From Ruminococcus callidus ATCC 27760 (GTDB lineage: Bacteria > Bacillota > Clostridia > Oscillospirales > Ruminococcaceae), in the NCBI RefSeq assembly GCF_000468015.1, contig NZ_KI260408.1, forward strand, positions 28,857 to 92,856: 64,000 nt of DNA, written 5' to 3'. The notes beneath the pieces were generated by a model that saw only the letters and a program-made list of their open reading frames with translations, searched no databases and was not told the DNA's origin. A program made the translations under genes and the position numbers. Shown piece by piece: positions 52,700 through 64,000 of this stretch; positions within the stretch are counted from its first letter, which is position 1, and each line of letters begins with the position of its first letter.

Positions 52700-53628
52700 T
52701 GGCAATTCCAAAATATTTTGAATTTTTTGCTCCTGTTATGGAATGCCTATTAGACGAAAAAGAACATTCTACAAAAGATATTCGTAATTATTGTGTGAGT
52801 TATTATTCCATAACAGAAGAAGAACTACAAGAAAGATTAACTAGTGGACAATACAAATACAGCAATAGAATTGCATGGGCAGAGATATACCTAAAGAATG
52901 CAGGTCTTATTGAAAGTCCAAGCCGATCAAAATATATAATCACAACATTAGGGAAACAAGCTGCAAAAAATGGAGTACAAAATATAACTCTCGAATATCT
53001 TACACAATTTGAATCTTTTCGCCAATTCAAAGGAGAAAAAGAGCAAAAATCAATAGCTAATTCTATGGACAACTCCACTTGCAATGATAGCGAATCTCCT
53101 GAATTAAGTTTGCAAGATCCTCAAGAACAGTTAGATACTATTAGTCGCCAACTTAATGAAAGTCTTGCTATTAACTTGATGCAAAAAGTTTTAAAAATGT
53201 CTCCTTATGATTTTGAAAAATTAGTTGTTCAGTTGTTGGAGAAGATGGGATATGGAGAACCTAGTGTTACAAAAAAATCGGGCGATGCTGGCATTGACGG
53301 TTCAATAAAAGCAGATAAATTTGGGTTTGATACAATTTATGTGCAAGCCAAACAATGGAAGCTAGATTCTACAGTCAGCAGACCAGAAATCCAAAAGTTT
53401 TTAGGTGCATTAGTTGGAAAAGGTGCTTCTAAAGGTTTGTTTATTACGACAGCGAAATACTCAAATGAAGCAATTCAACTTGCTAATCAAAAAATGCCAC
53501 AAAAAATTGTTTTAGTAGATGGCGATATGCTAATACATTTAATGATTGAATATAATCTCGGTGTTCATATTGAAACAATATATGAGTTCAAACAGATTGA
53601 TGATGCTTTCTTTGACGATGATGACTAA
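52699..53628 (+). CDS. Mrr-type restriction endonuclease inserted in the his operon
   Basis: 309 residues. The N-terminal 85 residues are a winged-helix Mrr_N domain; a low-complexity linker follows; residues about 165-285 are the Mrr catalytic domain with KKSGDAGIDGSIKADKFGFD and IYVQAKQWK, the Asp and Gln-x-Lys of the variant PD-(D/E)xK site. Such enzymes cut modified DNA (type IV restriction). The start overlaps the hisD stop in TAATG. Base composition differs sharply: two 60-base samples I counted (52741 and 53161) are 30% and 25% GC, against 50% in hisB at 53761. No methylase is adjacent. Likely a horizontally acquired solitary gene. Confidence 0.9.
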   Translation: MAIPKYFEFFAPVMECLLDEKEHSTKDIRNYCVSYYSITEEELQERLTSGQYKYSNRIAWAEIYLKNAGLIESPSRSKYIITTLGKQAAKNGVQNITLEYLTQFESFRQFKGEKEQKSIANSMDNSTCNDSESPELSLQDPQEQLDTISRQLNESLAINLMQKVLKMSPYDFEKLVVQLLEKMGYGEPSVTKKSGDAGIDGSIKADKFGFDTIYVQAKQWKLDSTVSRPEIQKFLGALVGKGASKGLFITTAKYSNEAIQLANQKMPQKIVLVDGDMLIHLMIEYNLGVHIETIYEFKQIDDAFFDDDD

Positions 53629-53649
53629 AAAGTATAGGGAGGAATCCAT

Positions 53650-54231
53650 ATGCGGCAAGCACAACTTGCACGAAAGACCAAAGAAACAGACATACAGGTA
53701 GCCGTAAAACTAGACAACATAGGAACTGCCAACATCGATACCGGCATCGGCTTTTTTGACCATATGCTAACAGCACTGTCTGTTCACAGCGGCATCAGCA
53801 TGGACATTGCCGTAAAGGGTGACCTCTATGTAGACGGACACCATACTGTAGAGGACACCGGTATTGTTCTGGGAAAAGCACTGGGCGAGGCACTGGGCGA
53901 TAAGTCTGGTATTACTCGTTACGGCAGTGCATTTATTCCCATGGACGAAGCTCTGGCATTTTGCAGTCTGGACATCAGCAACCGTCCGTTTTTGGTATTT
54001 CAGGGGACGTTCACCAATGCCATGATCGGACAGTATGATGCCTGCCTGACGGAAGAATTTTTCCGTGCCTTTGCATTCAACGCCGGCATTACGCTTCATG
54101 TGAATATGATGTATGGCTCTAACGATCACCACAAGTGTGAGGCAGCATTCAAAGCCGTTGCCCATGCCTTAAAAACCGCGGTAACCCCGCTGGAAGCAGG
54201 AAAAACCTTGTCCACGAAAGGAGTGCTGTAA
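53650..54231 (+). CDS. hisB: Imidazoleglycerol-phosphate dehydratase
   Basis: 193 residues, the monofunctional form. Both manganese-binding repeats are present: DGHHTVEDTGIVLGKAL and SNDHHKCEAAFKAVAHAL, plus FFDHMLTALSVHSG. AAGGAGG precedes the start, 21 bases after the mrr gene; this gene must have its own efficient ribosome site because hisD is now far upstream. Confidence 0.97.
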   Translation: MRQAQLARKTKETDIQVAVKLDNIGTANIDTGIGFFDHMLTALSVHSGISMDIAVKGDLYVDGHHTVEDTGIVLGKALGEALGDKSGITRYGSAFIPMDEALAFCSLDISNRPFLVFQGTFTNAMIGQYDACLTEEFFRAFAFNAGITLHVNMMYGSNDHHKCEAAFKAVAHALKTAVTPLEAGKTLSTKGVL

Positions 54232-54233
54232 AC

Positions 54234-54842
54234 ATGATTGCCATTATCGACTACGGTGCCGGCAATATTTTCAGTGTAAAAAATGCACTGGACTATCTGG
54301 GATTAGCTGGCGAACTGACTTCTGATCCGGAAGCAATTCGCAAAGCAGATGCATTGATTTTGCCCGGCGTAGGGGCATTCCCCAGTGCCATGCAGATGCT
54401 GCACGACAGCGGATTGACCAACATCATTCAGGAAGAAGCTCACAAGAAACCTTTTCTGGGAATTTGTCTGGGTATGCAGCTGATTTTTGAAAAAGGATAC
54501 GAATTTGAAGAATGCAACGGTTTGGGGCTGATCCCCGGCAAAGTAGAAAAAATCGTTGCTCCGGATATGGTGATCCCACATATGGGCTGGAACAAGCTGG
54601 AAATGCAGCATGACTGTCCGATTCTCCGAAATATGCCGGAAGAATCCTATGTGTACTTTGTTCACTCCTATCAGGCGGTAGTGCCAGACGAATATCTGGC
54701 AGCCTATGTGGAATACGGACCAGCAAAAATTCCGGCAATGGTCTATGACGGAAAAACGGTTTACGGAGCCCAGTTCCATCCGGAAAAAAGCGGAGAGATC
54801 GGGCTGCAAATTCTGCGGAACTTTGGAGGGCTGATTCAATGA
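54234..54842 (+). CDS. hisH: Imidazole glycerol phosphate synthase, glutaminase subunit
   Basis: 202 residues. Class I glutaminase that feeds ammonia to HisF: IIDYGAGNIFSVKNALDYLG, nucleophile Cys in FLGICLGMQLIFEKG, and His-x-Glu in AQFHPEKSGEIGLQ. The stop overlaps hisA by four bases. Confidence 0.97.
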   Translation: MIAIIDYGAGNIFSVKNALDYLGLAGELTSDPEAIRKADALILPGVGAFPSAMQMLHDSGLTNIIQEEAHKKPFLGICLGMQLIFEKGYEFEECNGLGLIPGKVEKIVAPDMVIPHMGWNKLEMQHDCPILRNMPEESYVYFVHSYQAVVPDEYLAAYVEYGPAKIPAMVYDGKTVYGAQFHPEKSGEIGLQILRNFGGLIQ

Positions 54843-55567
54843 TTATTTTACCAGCAATCGATATTAAAGACGGCAATTGTGTTCGCCTGTTCAAAGGTGA
54901 TTTTTCCACAGTAGAAAAAGTAGCAGCGGATCACATGGAAACTGCCAAAGGATTTGAAGCGGCAGGAGCATCATGGATTCACATGGTAGATCTGGACGGT
55001 GCCAAAGAGGGCAGACCGGTAAACCAGCATATTTATGAAGATGTTGCAGCAAAGACCGGATTGAAAGTAGAAGTCGGCGGCGGTATCCGAAATCTGGAAA
55101 CCATTGACACTTATCTGAAAAGCGGTGTAGAACGTGTCATTCTGGGCTCCGCAGCATTGAAAAATCCACAACTGGTAAAAGATGCAGTACAAAAATTTGG
55201 CAGCCAGCATATTGCAGTGGGAATCGATGCCAAGAATGGCATGGTTGCCACAGAGGGCTGGCTGGAAGAATCTGACACAGATTATATTACGCTGGCGAAA
55301 GAAATGATTGCAGTAGGCGTACAATATTTTATCGTAACCGATATTGCGAAAGACGGCACGCTTTCCGGTGTCAATCTGAAACAGCTGAAAGACTTGCGAG
55401 ATGCAACCAACAGCAATTGCAACATCATTGCCAGCGGCGGTGTGCATACAATTAAAGACATTCGCGGTTGTAAGGAACTTGGACTGTATGGCACGATCTG
55501 CGGCAAGTCGATCTATAAAGGCACACTGGATCTGAAAGAAGCCATTGCTTTGGCGGAAGGGGTGTAA
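54839..55567 (+). CDS. hisA: ProFAR isomerase
   Basis: 242 residues. Beta-alpha barrel isomerase acting between HisI/E and HisF. ILPAIDIKDGNCVRLFKGDF carries catalytic Asp8; VGGGIRNLETIDTYLKSGVE and TDIAKDGTLSGVNL bind the phosphates and hold the second acid. Confidence 0.96.
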   Translation: MIILPAIDIKDGNCVRLFKGDFSTVEKVAADHMETAKGFEAAGASWIHMVDLDGAKEGRPVNQHIYEDVAAKTGLKVEVGGGIRNLETIDTYLKSGVERVILGSAALKNPQLVKDAVQKFGSQHIAVGIDAKNGMVATEGWLEESDTDYITLAKEMIAVGVQYFIVTDIAKDGTLSGVNLKQLKDLRDATNSNCNIIASGGVHTIKDIRGCKELGLYGTICGKSIYKGTLDLKEAIALAEGV

Positions 55568-55570
55568 CAT

Positions 55571-56326
55571 ATGCTGGCAAAACGAATTATTCCTTGTCTG
55601 GACGTGCGAAACGGAAAAGTGGTCAAAGGTGTAAACTTTGAGGGAATCAAAGATGTTGGCGATCCGGTAGAATGTGCCTACGCCTATAACCAACAGGGTG
55701 CAGATGAAATTGTCTTTTACGATATTACTGCGTCTTACGAGGGCAGAGGCGTGATGCTGGACGTGGTACGGGAAACAGCAAAAAAAGTTTTCGTTCCGCT
55801 GACCGTTGGCGGCGGCATTAAAACCGTCGATGACATTCGTGAAACACTCCGTGCCGGTGCAGATAAAGTTTCTGTCAATTCACAGGCAGTGCAAAATCCT
55901 CAGCTTATCAAAGACGGGGCAGACATTTTCGGCTGCCAGTGCATTTGCGTGGGAATTGATGCCAAGAAAGTCGGCGAAAATCAATGGACAGTTTTCATTA
56001 ACGGTGGCCGTGTAGACATGCACTTGGATTTGATCGACTGGGTAAAACAGTGCGAACAGCTGGGTGCCGGAGAAATCTGCCTGAACTCCATTGACACAGA
56101 CGGTGTTCGCGGCGGATTTGATTTACCAATGCTGAAGGCGGTTTGTGATGCTGTACAAATTCCGGTTATTGCCAGCGGCGGTGCCGGAAAGTTGTCCGAC
56201 TTTGCAGAAGCATTTCTGAAAACTGGTTGTTCCGCAGCACTGGCAGCATCGTTGTTCCATTTCCGCGAACTGACTGTACAGGAAGTCAAGGCAGACTGCC
56301 GTGCAAAGGGAATTCCTATGCGATAA
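55571..56326 (+). CDS. hisF: Imidazole glycerol phosphate synthase, cyclase subunit
   Basis: 251 residues. Barrel enzyme closing the imidazole ring with His[21 protein letters not shown] (Asp11), [37 protein letters not shown] and [17 protein letters not shown]. Confidence 0.97.
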   Translation: MLAKRIIPCLDVRNGKVVKGVNFEGIKDVGDPVECAYAYNQQGADEIVFYDITASYEGRGVMLDVVRETAKKVFVPLTVGGGIKTVDDIRETLRAGADKVSVNSQAVQNPQLIKDGADIFGCQCICVGIDAKKVGENQWTVFINGGRVDMHLDLIDWVKQCEQLGAGEICLNSIDTDGVRGGFDLPMLKAVCDAVQIPVIASGGAGKLSDFAEAFLKTGCSAALAASLFHFRELTVQEVKADCRAKGIPMR

Positions 56327-56349
56327 CGATTTGAGGAGAACATTGCACT

Positions 56350-56715
56350 ATGATTTTTCTCATTTTCTGCGTACTTTGTATTCCTATTATTCAACTGATA
56401 GGTGGCTGGTGCATGCGATACCACACACCAAAGAAAATCAATAGCTGGATTGGCTATCGCACCACAAATGCAACGAAAAATGCAGATACATGGAAACTTG
56501 CCAATCAGTATTGCGGCAAGCTTTGGCTGATGATCGGAACAGTTTCGCTGATTCTTTCTGCGATTATTAGTTTTAGCTGTCTGTTCTTTTCCAAAAAAAT
56601 TGCCGCCATTTTGATACCGGGAATGATTAGCGTACAGACACTTGTACTTCTGCTGACAATTCCTTTTGTAGAAGCCAAATTAAAAAGGGAGAACACTTCA
56701 CATGATAAAAATTGA
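56350..56715 (+). CDS. Small SdpI-family membrane protein
   Basis: 121 residues with three predicted membrane helices. The segment [20 protein letters not shown] is the hallmark of the SdpI/YhfL family, whose founding member gives immunity to the Sdp killing peptide in Bacillus; most members have unknown roles. It is embedded in the his operon and overlaps hisI by 14 bases, so it is translated with it. A toxin partner is not seen nearby. Confidence 0.8.
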   Translation: MIFLIFCVLCIPIIQLIGGWCMRYHTPKKINSWIGYRTTNATKNADTWKLANQYCGKLWLMIGTVSLILSAIISFSCLFFSKKIAAILIPGMISVQTLVLLLTIPFVEAKLKRENTSHDKN

Positions 56716-57049
56716 CATCAACGATCTGGACAAATATTTCCAGAAAGGTGAACTGATTCCGGCAATCGCATTTGATGTGGATACTAAAACCGTACTGATG
56801 CTGGCATACATGAATCGGGAAAGCTTACGGAAAACACTGGAAACCGGATACACATGGTACTGGAGCCGTTCCAGACAGGAACTTTGGAACAAGGGTGCCA
56901 CCAGCGGGCACTTACAGAAAGTCATTTCTATTTACAGCGACTGCGACAATGATACGCTTTTGCTGAATGTCAAGCAGACCGGTGTGGCATGCCATACCGG
57001 CTCATACAGCTGCTTTTTCAATGAAATGTACCAAAGCGAAGAAGACTGA
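56702..57049 (+). CDS. hisI: Phosphoribosyl-AMP cyclohydrolase
   Basis: 115 residues, the stand-alone form. Metal-binding sequences [20 protein letters not shown] and [20 protein letters not shown] are diagnostic. GGGAG lies inside the SdpI-like gene. HisE (pyrophosphohydrolase), HisC (aminotransferase) and histidinol phosphatase are not in the window and must lie elsewhere. Confidence 0.96.
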   Translation: MIKIDINDLDKYFQKGELIPAIAFDVDTKTVLMLAYMNRESLRKTLETGYTWYWSRSRQELWNKGATSGHLQKVISIYSDCDNDTLLLNVKQTGVACHTGSYSCFFNEMYQSEED

Positions 57050-57140
57050 CATTTTAGAAAACGCTACATATAGCTGCATATATAAGATATGCATACAAAT
57101 CTGTCAGAACAGGCTCTTTCTTAATCCAAGTCGAAAAATG

Positions 57141-57173
57141 CCGTGCAGGACAAATCCTGTGCGGTTATTTTTT
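57141..57173 (+). terminator. Terminator of the his operon
   Basis: CCGTGCAGGA (57141-57150) pairs with TCCTGTGCGG (57155-57164) over ten positions, two of them G-U, followed by TTATTTTTT. Confidence 0.9.
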
Positions 57174-57260
57174 GGACGGATAGTCACAAATGGGAGAACT
57201 CCTGAATACACTGTAGAGAAGCATTTATCATGCTTGACAGTGATAAAAGGAGGTTTCGCT

Positions 57261-58028
57261 ATGAACCAGCATCATTCTTTGCCGGAATCGTGTGCAAATA
57301 CAGTTCCGATCAAAGTCAACCGCGTGTTTGACAGCTGCAGCGACAGAGATTGTTTCTCAAATATCCAGATTCTCATGGACGGAGGAGCACTGCCGGAGAA
57401 TATTACAATGGTCAAAAGCCGGTGCGTTCGTGTGTCCGACATCTGCATGAATATTGAACCAGTACCGTTCAACCGCGGGTTCTATTCTATTGACTTGACC
57501 TATACGTTTCGGATAGAATTCATGGCATATGAACGGGCATGCAGCAGTCCTGTGCTCCTGACCGGAACAGCCTATGCCAGCAAAAATGCGATTCTCTACG
57601 GCGGTGAAAGCAACACTCAGACATTTTTCAGCAGCGAAGAACAGCTGGGAGATACCAATGCCTGCTGTGAAACTGTAAATCTGCCCACAGCAGCTGTACA
57701 GGTCGTTGCTCCTATCGCATTGGAAGCCAGAATTGGTTCTGTTTGCGGCTCTGACGGCACAACACCAGTTCGCACAGTTATTATGACGCTGGGACTTTTC
57801 TCGGTTGTAGAAGTTTTTCGTCCCGTAACCATTCTGGTGCCCACGTATGAGTACACCATTCCCGCAAAGGAATGTCATACCGACACCGAATCTCCCTGTG
57901 CTGTTTTTGACAAGATTCGGTTTCCGGCAGAAGAATTTTCACCGTCGGCACTGGACACCATTCCCAAAGAGAAGTGCTGCGGCTGCAATGAACTAACAGA
58001 AAACGACGAAAATTCTACATTGGAATAA
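57261..58028 (+). CDS. Cysteine-rich protein of unknown function
   Basis: 255 residues from the ATG at 57261, with AAAGGAGG eight bases upstream; the frame is open back into hisI without a site. No signal peptide and no membrane helix. The N-terminal part (VPIKVNRVFDSCSDRDCF, VKSRCVRVSDICMNIEPVPF) is strongly patterned and looks conserved; later comes a beta-rich part (TVIMTLGLFSVVEVFRPVTI) and a C-terminal CCGC. I recall similar hypothetical proteins in Clostridia but no assigned function. Its neighbour yunB is a sporulation gene, so a spore-layer role is possible; this is inference. Confidence 0.7.
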   Translation: MNQHHSLPESCANTVPIKVNRVFDSCSDRDCFSNIQILMDGGALPENITMVKSRCVRVSDICMNIEPVPFNRGFYSIDLTYTFRIEFMAYERACSSPVLLTGTAYASKNAILYGGESNTQTFFSSEEQLGDTNACCETVNLPTAAVQVVAPIALEARIGSVCGSDGTTPVRTVIMTLGLFSVVEVFRPVTILVPTYEYTIPAKECHTDTESPCAVFDKIRFPAEEFSPSALDTIPKEKCCGCNELTENDENSTLE

Positions 58029-58033
58029 ACAGA

Positions 58034-58086
58034 CAACACCGCCCAGAGCTCGCCTAAGGGCTTTGCACAATTTTTATGTGGTGTTG
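58034..58086. repeat. Palindromic intergenic element, copy C
   Basis: CAACACCGC (58034-58042) pairs with the segment ending GGTGTTG (58080-58086). The inner part, GCTCGCCTAAGGGCTTTGCAC, aligns with copy A (5543-5565) at most positions. It follows the stop of the Cys-rich protein. Confidence 0.45.
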
Positions 58087-58115
58087 CCTTTGATCTTATC
58101 CAACGCGTACAGGCA

Positions 58116-58141
58116 AACGGGCGGCAGTTTTGTCGCCCGTT
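58116..58141 (+). terminator. Hairpin before yunB, possible terminator
   Basis: AACGGGCG (58116-58123) pairs with CGCCCGTT (58134-58141); the tail CCTTATTTC is weakly T-rich. It lies 25 bases before the yunB start and could end the upstream transcript. Confidence 0.5.
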
Positions 58142-58165
58142 CCTTATTTCAAAGGGGTTTCTCAC

Positions 58166-60969
<2,804 letters not shown>

Positions 60970-61002
60970 ATTCTTGCGTGCTCTGTGAAAGGAACGATAA
61001 CC

Positions 61003-61272
61003 ATGAAAATTGATATTGCACATATTGCAAAACTTTCCCGACTGCATATCGAGCCGGAGAAAATGGACAAGTTTGAAAAAGATATGGCTGCCATTGTAGA
61101 TATGGTAGACCGTCTGCCGGACGTGGAAGACGAACTGACACTGGACGCAGAACACCCCATGAAATTGCGGGAAGATGTTGCGGTGGAACATAAATTCCGC
61201 CGTGAAGAAATGCTGGCAAATGCACCAGTGGTACAGTCTGGCTGTCTGGTTGTTCCGAAAACGGTAGAATAA
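61003..61272 (+). CDS. gatC: Asp-tRNA(Asn)/Glu-tRNA(Gln) amidotransferase subunit C
   Basis: 89 residues from the ATG at 61003 (AAAGGAA upstream). [20 protein letters not shown] and [20 protein letters not shown] are typical of GatC, which holds GatA and GatB together. It opens the gatC-gatA-gatB operon. Confidence 0.95.
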   Translation: MKIDIAHIAKLSRLHIEPEKMDKFEKDMAAIVDMVDRLPDVEDELTLDAEHPMKLREDVAVEHKFRREEMLANAPVVQSGCLVVPKTVE

Positions 61273-61285
61273 GGAGGAGATACAC

Positions 61286-62746
61286 ATGAAGCTGTATGAG
61301 AAAAATGCCGCAGAACTGTCTGCAATGCTGCAAAAAAAAGAATGCAGTGCAGTTGAACTGACGCAGGACGTTCTGGAACGTATCGAAGAAAAAGAATCTG
61401 CTGTCGGTGCCTATGTAACACGTTGCGAAGATTGTCTGGATCGGGCAAAGGCAGTAGACGATGCACGTGCTGCCGGAAAAGAACTGCACCCGCTGGCTGG
61501 TATTCCAATTGGCATCAAAGACAACATTTCCACTAAAGGAATTCGTACTACCTGTTCTTCCAAAATGCTTGGAAACTATGTGCCGCCTTTTGATGCAACA
61601 GTAATGCAGCCGGTTCGTGAAGCTGGAATGGTGATCACCGGTAAGATGAACATGGACGAGTTCGCCATGGGTTCTTCCACGGAAACTTCCTATTTCCACA
61701 CTACACATAATCCGCACAATCTGGAGTGCGTACCAGGCGGTTCGTCTGGCGGCAGTGCCGCAGCAGTAGCTGCCGGTGAAGCAATCCTCACACTGGGTTC
61801 AGATACCGGCGGATCGATTCGTCAGCCTGCTTCCCTCTGCGGTGTTGTAGGACTGAAGCCGACCTACGGCAGCGTTTCTCGTTATGGTCTGGTGGCATTT
61901 GCTTCCTCTCTGGATCAGATCGGTCCGTTCGGAAAGTCGGTCAAAGATGTTGCCCTGCTGCAAAGCCTGATTCAGGGACATGACAACATGGACGCCACTT
62001 CTGCATATCGGACATACACTAATCTGTATGACAATCTGAACGGCAACGTACAGGGTCTGCGTATCGGTGTTCCGAAAGAATATTTCGGTGAGGGTATCGA
62101 TGCAGAAGTCAAGACTGCTGTGCATGCTGCGATCCAGCTGCTGGAGCAGAACGGTGCTACTGTAAAGGAAATTTCTCTCCCCAGCACAGAATATGCGATC
62201 AATACTTACTACATCATTGCTTCTGCTGAAGCTTCTTCCAATCTGGCAAGATTTGACGGTGTAAAGTATGGCTTCCGTGCAGAAAATTATGATGGTCTGA
62301 CAGACATGTATGAAAAGACCAGAAGTGAAGGTTTTGGCGATGAAGTAAAGCGTCGGATTATGCTGGGCACATTCGTGTTAAGTTCCGGTTTCTATGATGC
62401 GTACTATAAAAAAGCAAAACTGGTACAGCGTCGCATCGGTCAGGAATTTGCAGCAGCATTTCAGGATTGTGATGTAATTCTGACACCAACTGCACCTTCT
62501 GCCGCATTCAAGATCGGTGAAAATATTGGTGATCCGTTGAAAATGTACTACAGCGATGTCTGCACAGTCACTGTCAACATTGCAGGTCTGCCGGCTGTCA
62601 GTGTTCCCTGCGGAAAGTCTGCTTCCGGTCTGCCGCTGGGTATGCAGCTGATCGGTAACAAGTTTGCAGAACAGACCATTCTGAACGCAGCATATGGTTA
62701 TGAACAGCTGGTCGGCGGATTTCACGCCATTGCAGAAACCCTTTGA
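61286..62746 (+). CDS. gatA: Asp-tRNA(Asn)/Glu-tRNA(Gln) amidotransferase subunit A
   Basis: 486 residues, AAGGAGG upstream. Amidase-signature enzyme releasing ammonia from glutamine. The Lys-Ser-Ser triad is in [27 protein letters not shown] and [14 protein letters not shown]. Implies that Gln-tRNA, and perhaps Asn-tRNA, are made by transamidation in this organism. Confidence 0.97.
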   Translation: MKLYEKNAAELSAMLQKKECSAVELTQDVLERIEEKESAVGAYVTRCEDCLDRAKAVDDARAAGKELHPLAGIPIGIKDNISTKGIRTTCSSKMLGNYVPPFDATVMQPVREAGMVITGKMNMDEFAMGSSTETSYFHTTHNPHNLECVPGGSSGGSAAAVAAGEAILTLGSDTGGSIRQPASLCGVVGLKPTYGSVSRYGLVAFASSLDQIGPFGKSVKDVALLQSLIQGHDNMDATSAYRTYTNLYDNLNGNVQGLRIGVPKEYFGEGIDAEVKTAVHAAIQLLEQNGATVKEISLPSTEYAINTYYIIASAEASSNLARFDGVKYGFRAENYDGLTDMYEKTRSEGFGDEVKRRIMLGTFVLSSGFYDAYYKKAKLVQRRIGQEFAAAFQDCDVILTPTAPSAAFKIGENIGDPLKMYYSDVCTVTVNIAGLPAVSVPCGKSASGLPLGMQLIGNKFAEQTILNAAYGYEQLVGGFHAIAETL

Positions 62747-62763
62747 GCAGGAGGAAGAAATCA

Positions 62764-64000
62764 ATGAAAGATTATGAAATTGTCGTTGGACTGGAAGTCC
62801 ACGCAGAACTGAATACCAAATCTAAAATTTACTGCAACTGCCGTAACGCATTTGGTCTGGAAGTCAACACACAGGTTTGCCCTGTCTGCATGGGCATGCC
62901 GGGTACATTGCCGACACTGAATGAAAAAGTGGTAGAATATGCAATCAAAATGGGACATGCTATGCACTGCCAGATCAACGGTGTTTGCAAACAGGACAGA
63001 AAGAATTACTTCTATCCGGATCTGCCGAAGGCATACCAGATTTCTCAAGCAGAAGTACCGCTTTGCGGAAAGGGTTATCTGGACGTTATGGTAGACGGAC
63101 AGATGAAGAGAATTGGCGTAACCCGTATCCATATCGAAGAAGATGCCGGAAAGCTGCTGCATGACGAGTCTTTCTCTGGTTCCCTGGTCGACCTGAACCG
63201 CTGCGGCGTGCCGCTGATCGAAATCGTATCCGAACCGGATATTCGCAGCAGTGCCGAAGCCAAGGCATATCTGGAAACCATCAAATCAATTTTGCAGTAT
63301 CTGAACATTTCAGACTGCAAGATGCAGGAGGGTTCCATTCGCTGCGATGTCAATGTTTCTGTTCGTGAAAAAGGTGCAACCGAATTTGGTACCCGCTGTG
63401 AAATGAAAAATGTCAACAGTTTCAGTGCAGCTGTTCGCGGCATCGAATATGAGGCAAAACGCCAGATAGAAATTCTGGAAGCCGGCGGTACCATTGCACA
63501 GGAAACCCGTCGTTGGGACGATGTCAAGGGTATGAGCATTGTTATGCGTTCAAAGGAAGATGCTCAGGATTACCGGTATTTCCCGGAGCCGGATCTGCTG
63601 ACCATTGTAGTGCCGGAAGAAAAGATTCAGGCACTGAAGGAAAGTATTCCGGAATTGCCGAATGTAAAGCTGCAGCGGTATGTTTTCGACTTCGGTCTTT
63701 CCCAGACAGATGCCACACTGATTGCAGAAGACATTTCTCGTTCTAAGATGTTCGATGCCTGCGTTGCACTGGGCACCTGCAAGCCCAAGAGCATCAGCAA
63801 CTGGATTCTGGCAGATATTGCAAAGTATACCAACGAAACCGGAAAGTCTATTGAAGAAACAGCTCTGACACCAGAACATCTGACTTCTTTGATTGAGCAG
63901 GTGGAAAAAGGCGTTATCTCCAACGCTTCTGCAAAGAAAGTGTTTGCTGTAATTGTAAAAGAAGATAAGGATCCGCTTGCCATTATCGAAGAAAAGGGCA
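62764..64000 (+). CDS. gatB: Asp-tRNA(Asn)/Glu-tRNA(Gln) amidotransferase subunit B, cut by the window end
   Basis: The first 412 codons, open to the last base of the window; the full protein is normally about 475-480 residues. EIVVGLEVHAELNTKSKIYC, CPVCMGMPGTLPTLN, DRKNYFYPDLPKAYQISQ, RIHIEEDAGKLLH and RSKEDAQDYRYFPEPDLL are diagnostic. It activates the mischarged tRNA. The visible C-terminal part begins the YqeY-like tail domain. AGGAGG precedes the ATG. Confidence 0.97.
   Translation, partial: MKDYEIVVGLEVHAELNTKSKIYCNCRNAFGLEVNTQVCPVCMGMPGTLPTLNEKVVEYAIKMGHAMHCQINGVCKQDRKNYFYPDLPKAYQISQAEVPLCGKGYLDVMVDGQMKRIGVTRIHIEEDAGKLLHDESFSGSLVDLNRCGVPLIEIVSEPDIRSSAEAKAYLETIKSILQYLNISDCKMQEGSIRCDVNVSVREKGATEFGTRCEMKNVNSFSAAVRGIEYEAKRQIEILEAGGTIAQETRRWDDVKGMSIVMRSKEDAQDYRYFPEPDLLTIVVPEEKIQALKESIPELPNVKLQRYVFDFGLSQTDATLIAEDISRSKMFDACVALGTCKPKSISNWILADIAKYTNETGKSIEETALTPEHLTSLIEQVEKGVISNASAKKVFAVIVKEDKDPLAIIEEKG

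Noticed and set aside
56967-57260. N-terminal extension of the Cys-rich protein back into hisI
   Set aside because: It would cross the his terminator at 57141-57173 and lacks a ribosome site; the ATG at 57261 has AAAGGAGG.

Overview
The window looks like a chromosomal segment of a low-to-mid GC Gram-positive of the Clostridia, most likely a Ruminococcus-like member of the Oscillospiraceae. Grounds are the gene orders (rpsB-tsf-pyrH-frr-uppS-cdsA-dxr-rseP-ispG-polC; miaB-ylbF-mutS-mutL-miaA-hfq; yggS-sepF-ylmH-divIVA-ileS-lspA-rluD), a PolC-type replicative polymerase, HisZ with short HisG, GatCAB, TTGACA/TATAAT promoters with 17-base spacers, and a YunB sporulation protein, which points to an endospore-forming lineage. 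The species is inference. I see no rRNA, tRNA, CRISPR array, transposase or phage gene.

Layout. 1-2050: a secreted cell-wall-binding-repeat protein with a C39-like peptidase domain (minus strand). 2150-5530: panB-panC-panD-coaBC, pantothenate to 4'-phosphopantetheine. 5660-12070: a lipoprotein peptidyl-prolyl isomerase, murD, two M42 aminopeptidases, an acetyltransferase and a PLP enzyme of the methionine gamma-lyase-like family. 12140-14250: a zinc-ribbon/pseudokinase/PASTA membrane protein. 14505-15288: a roughly 750-base transcription unit without a convincing gene, with a consensus promoter, nested long-range helices and a strong terminator, read as a large structured non-coding RNA. 15297-16480: a minus-strand radical SAM gene and a hairpin-rich intergenic region. 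16700-24650: tRNA modification and mismatch repair plus hfq. 24690-35580: a HlyD-like protein, the sepF/divIVA division cluster, ileS, lspA, an RluD-type synthase, and a split transketolase whose N-half is fused in frame to a HAD phosphatase. 35670-49490: translation, cell-envelope and isoprenoid genes ending in polC. 49496-57173: the his operon (hisZ-G-D-mrr-B-H-A-F-sdpI-like-I), interrupted by an AT-rich Mrr-type restriction gene. 57261-64000: an unknown Cys-rich protein, yunB, ligA and gatC-gatA-gatB (gatB runs off the end).

Most of the window is housekeeping. The items that merit most attention are the large RNA at 14.5-15.3 kb with its repeated Shine-Dalgarno-like motifs, the HAD-transketolase fusion, the Mrr gene translationally coupled to hisD, a pseudokinase lacking the catalytic residues, a hairpin between the Shine-Dalgarno and the AUG of frr, and a small family of palindromic intergenic repeats.
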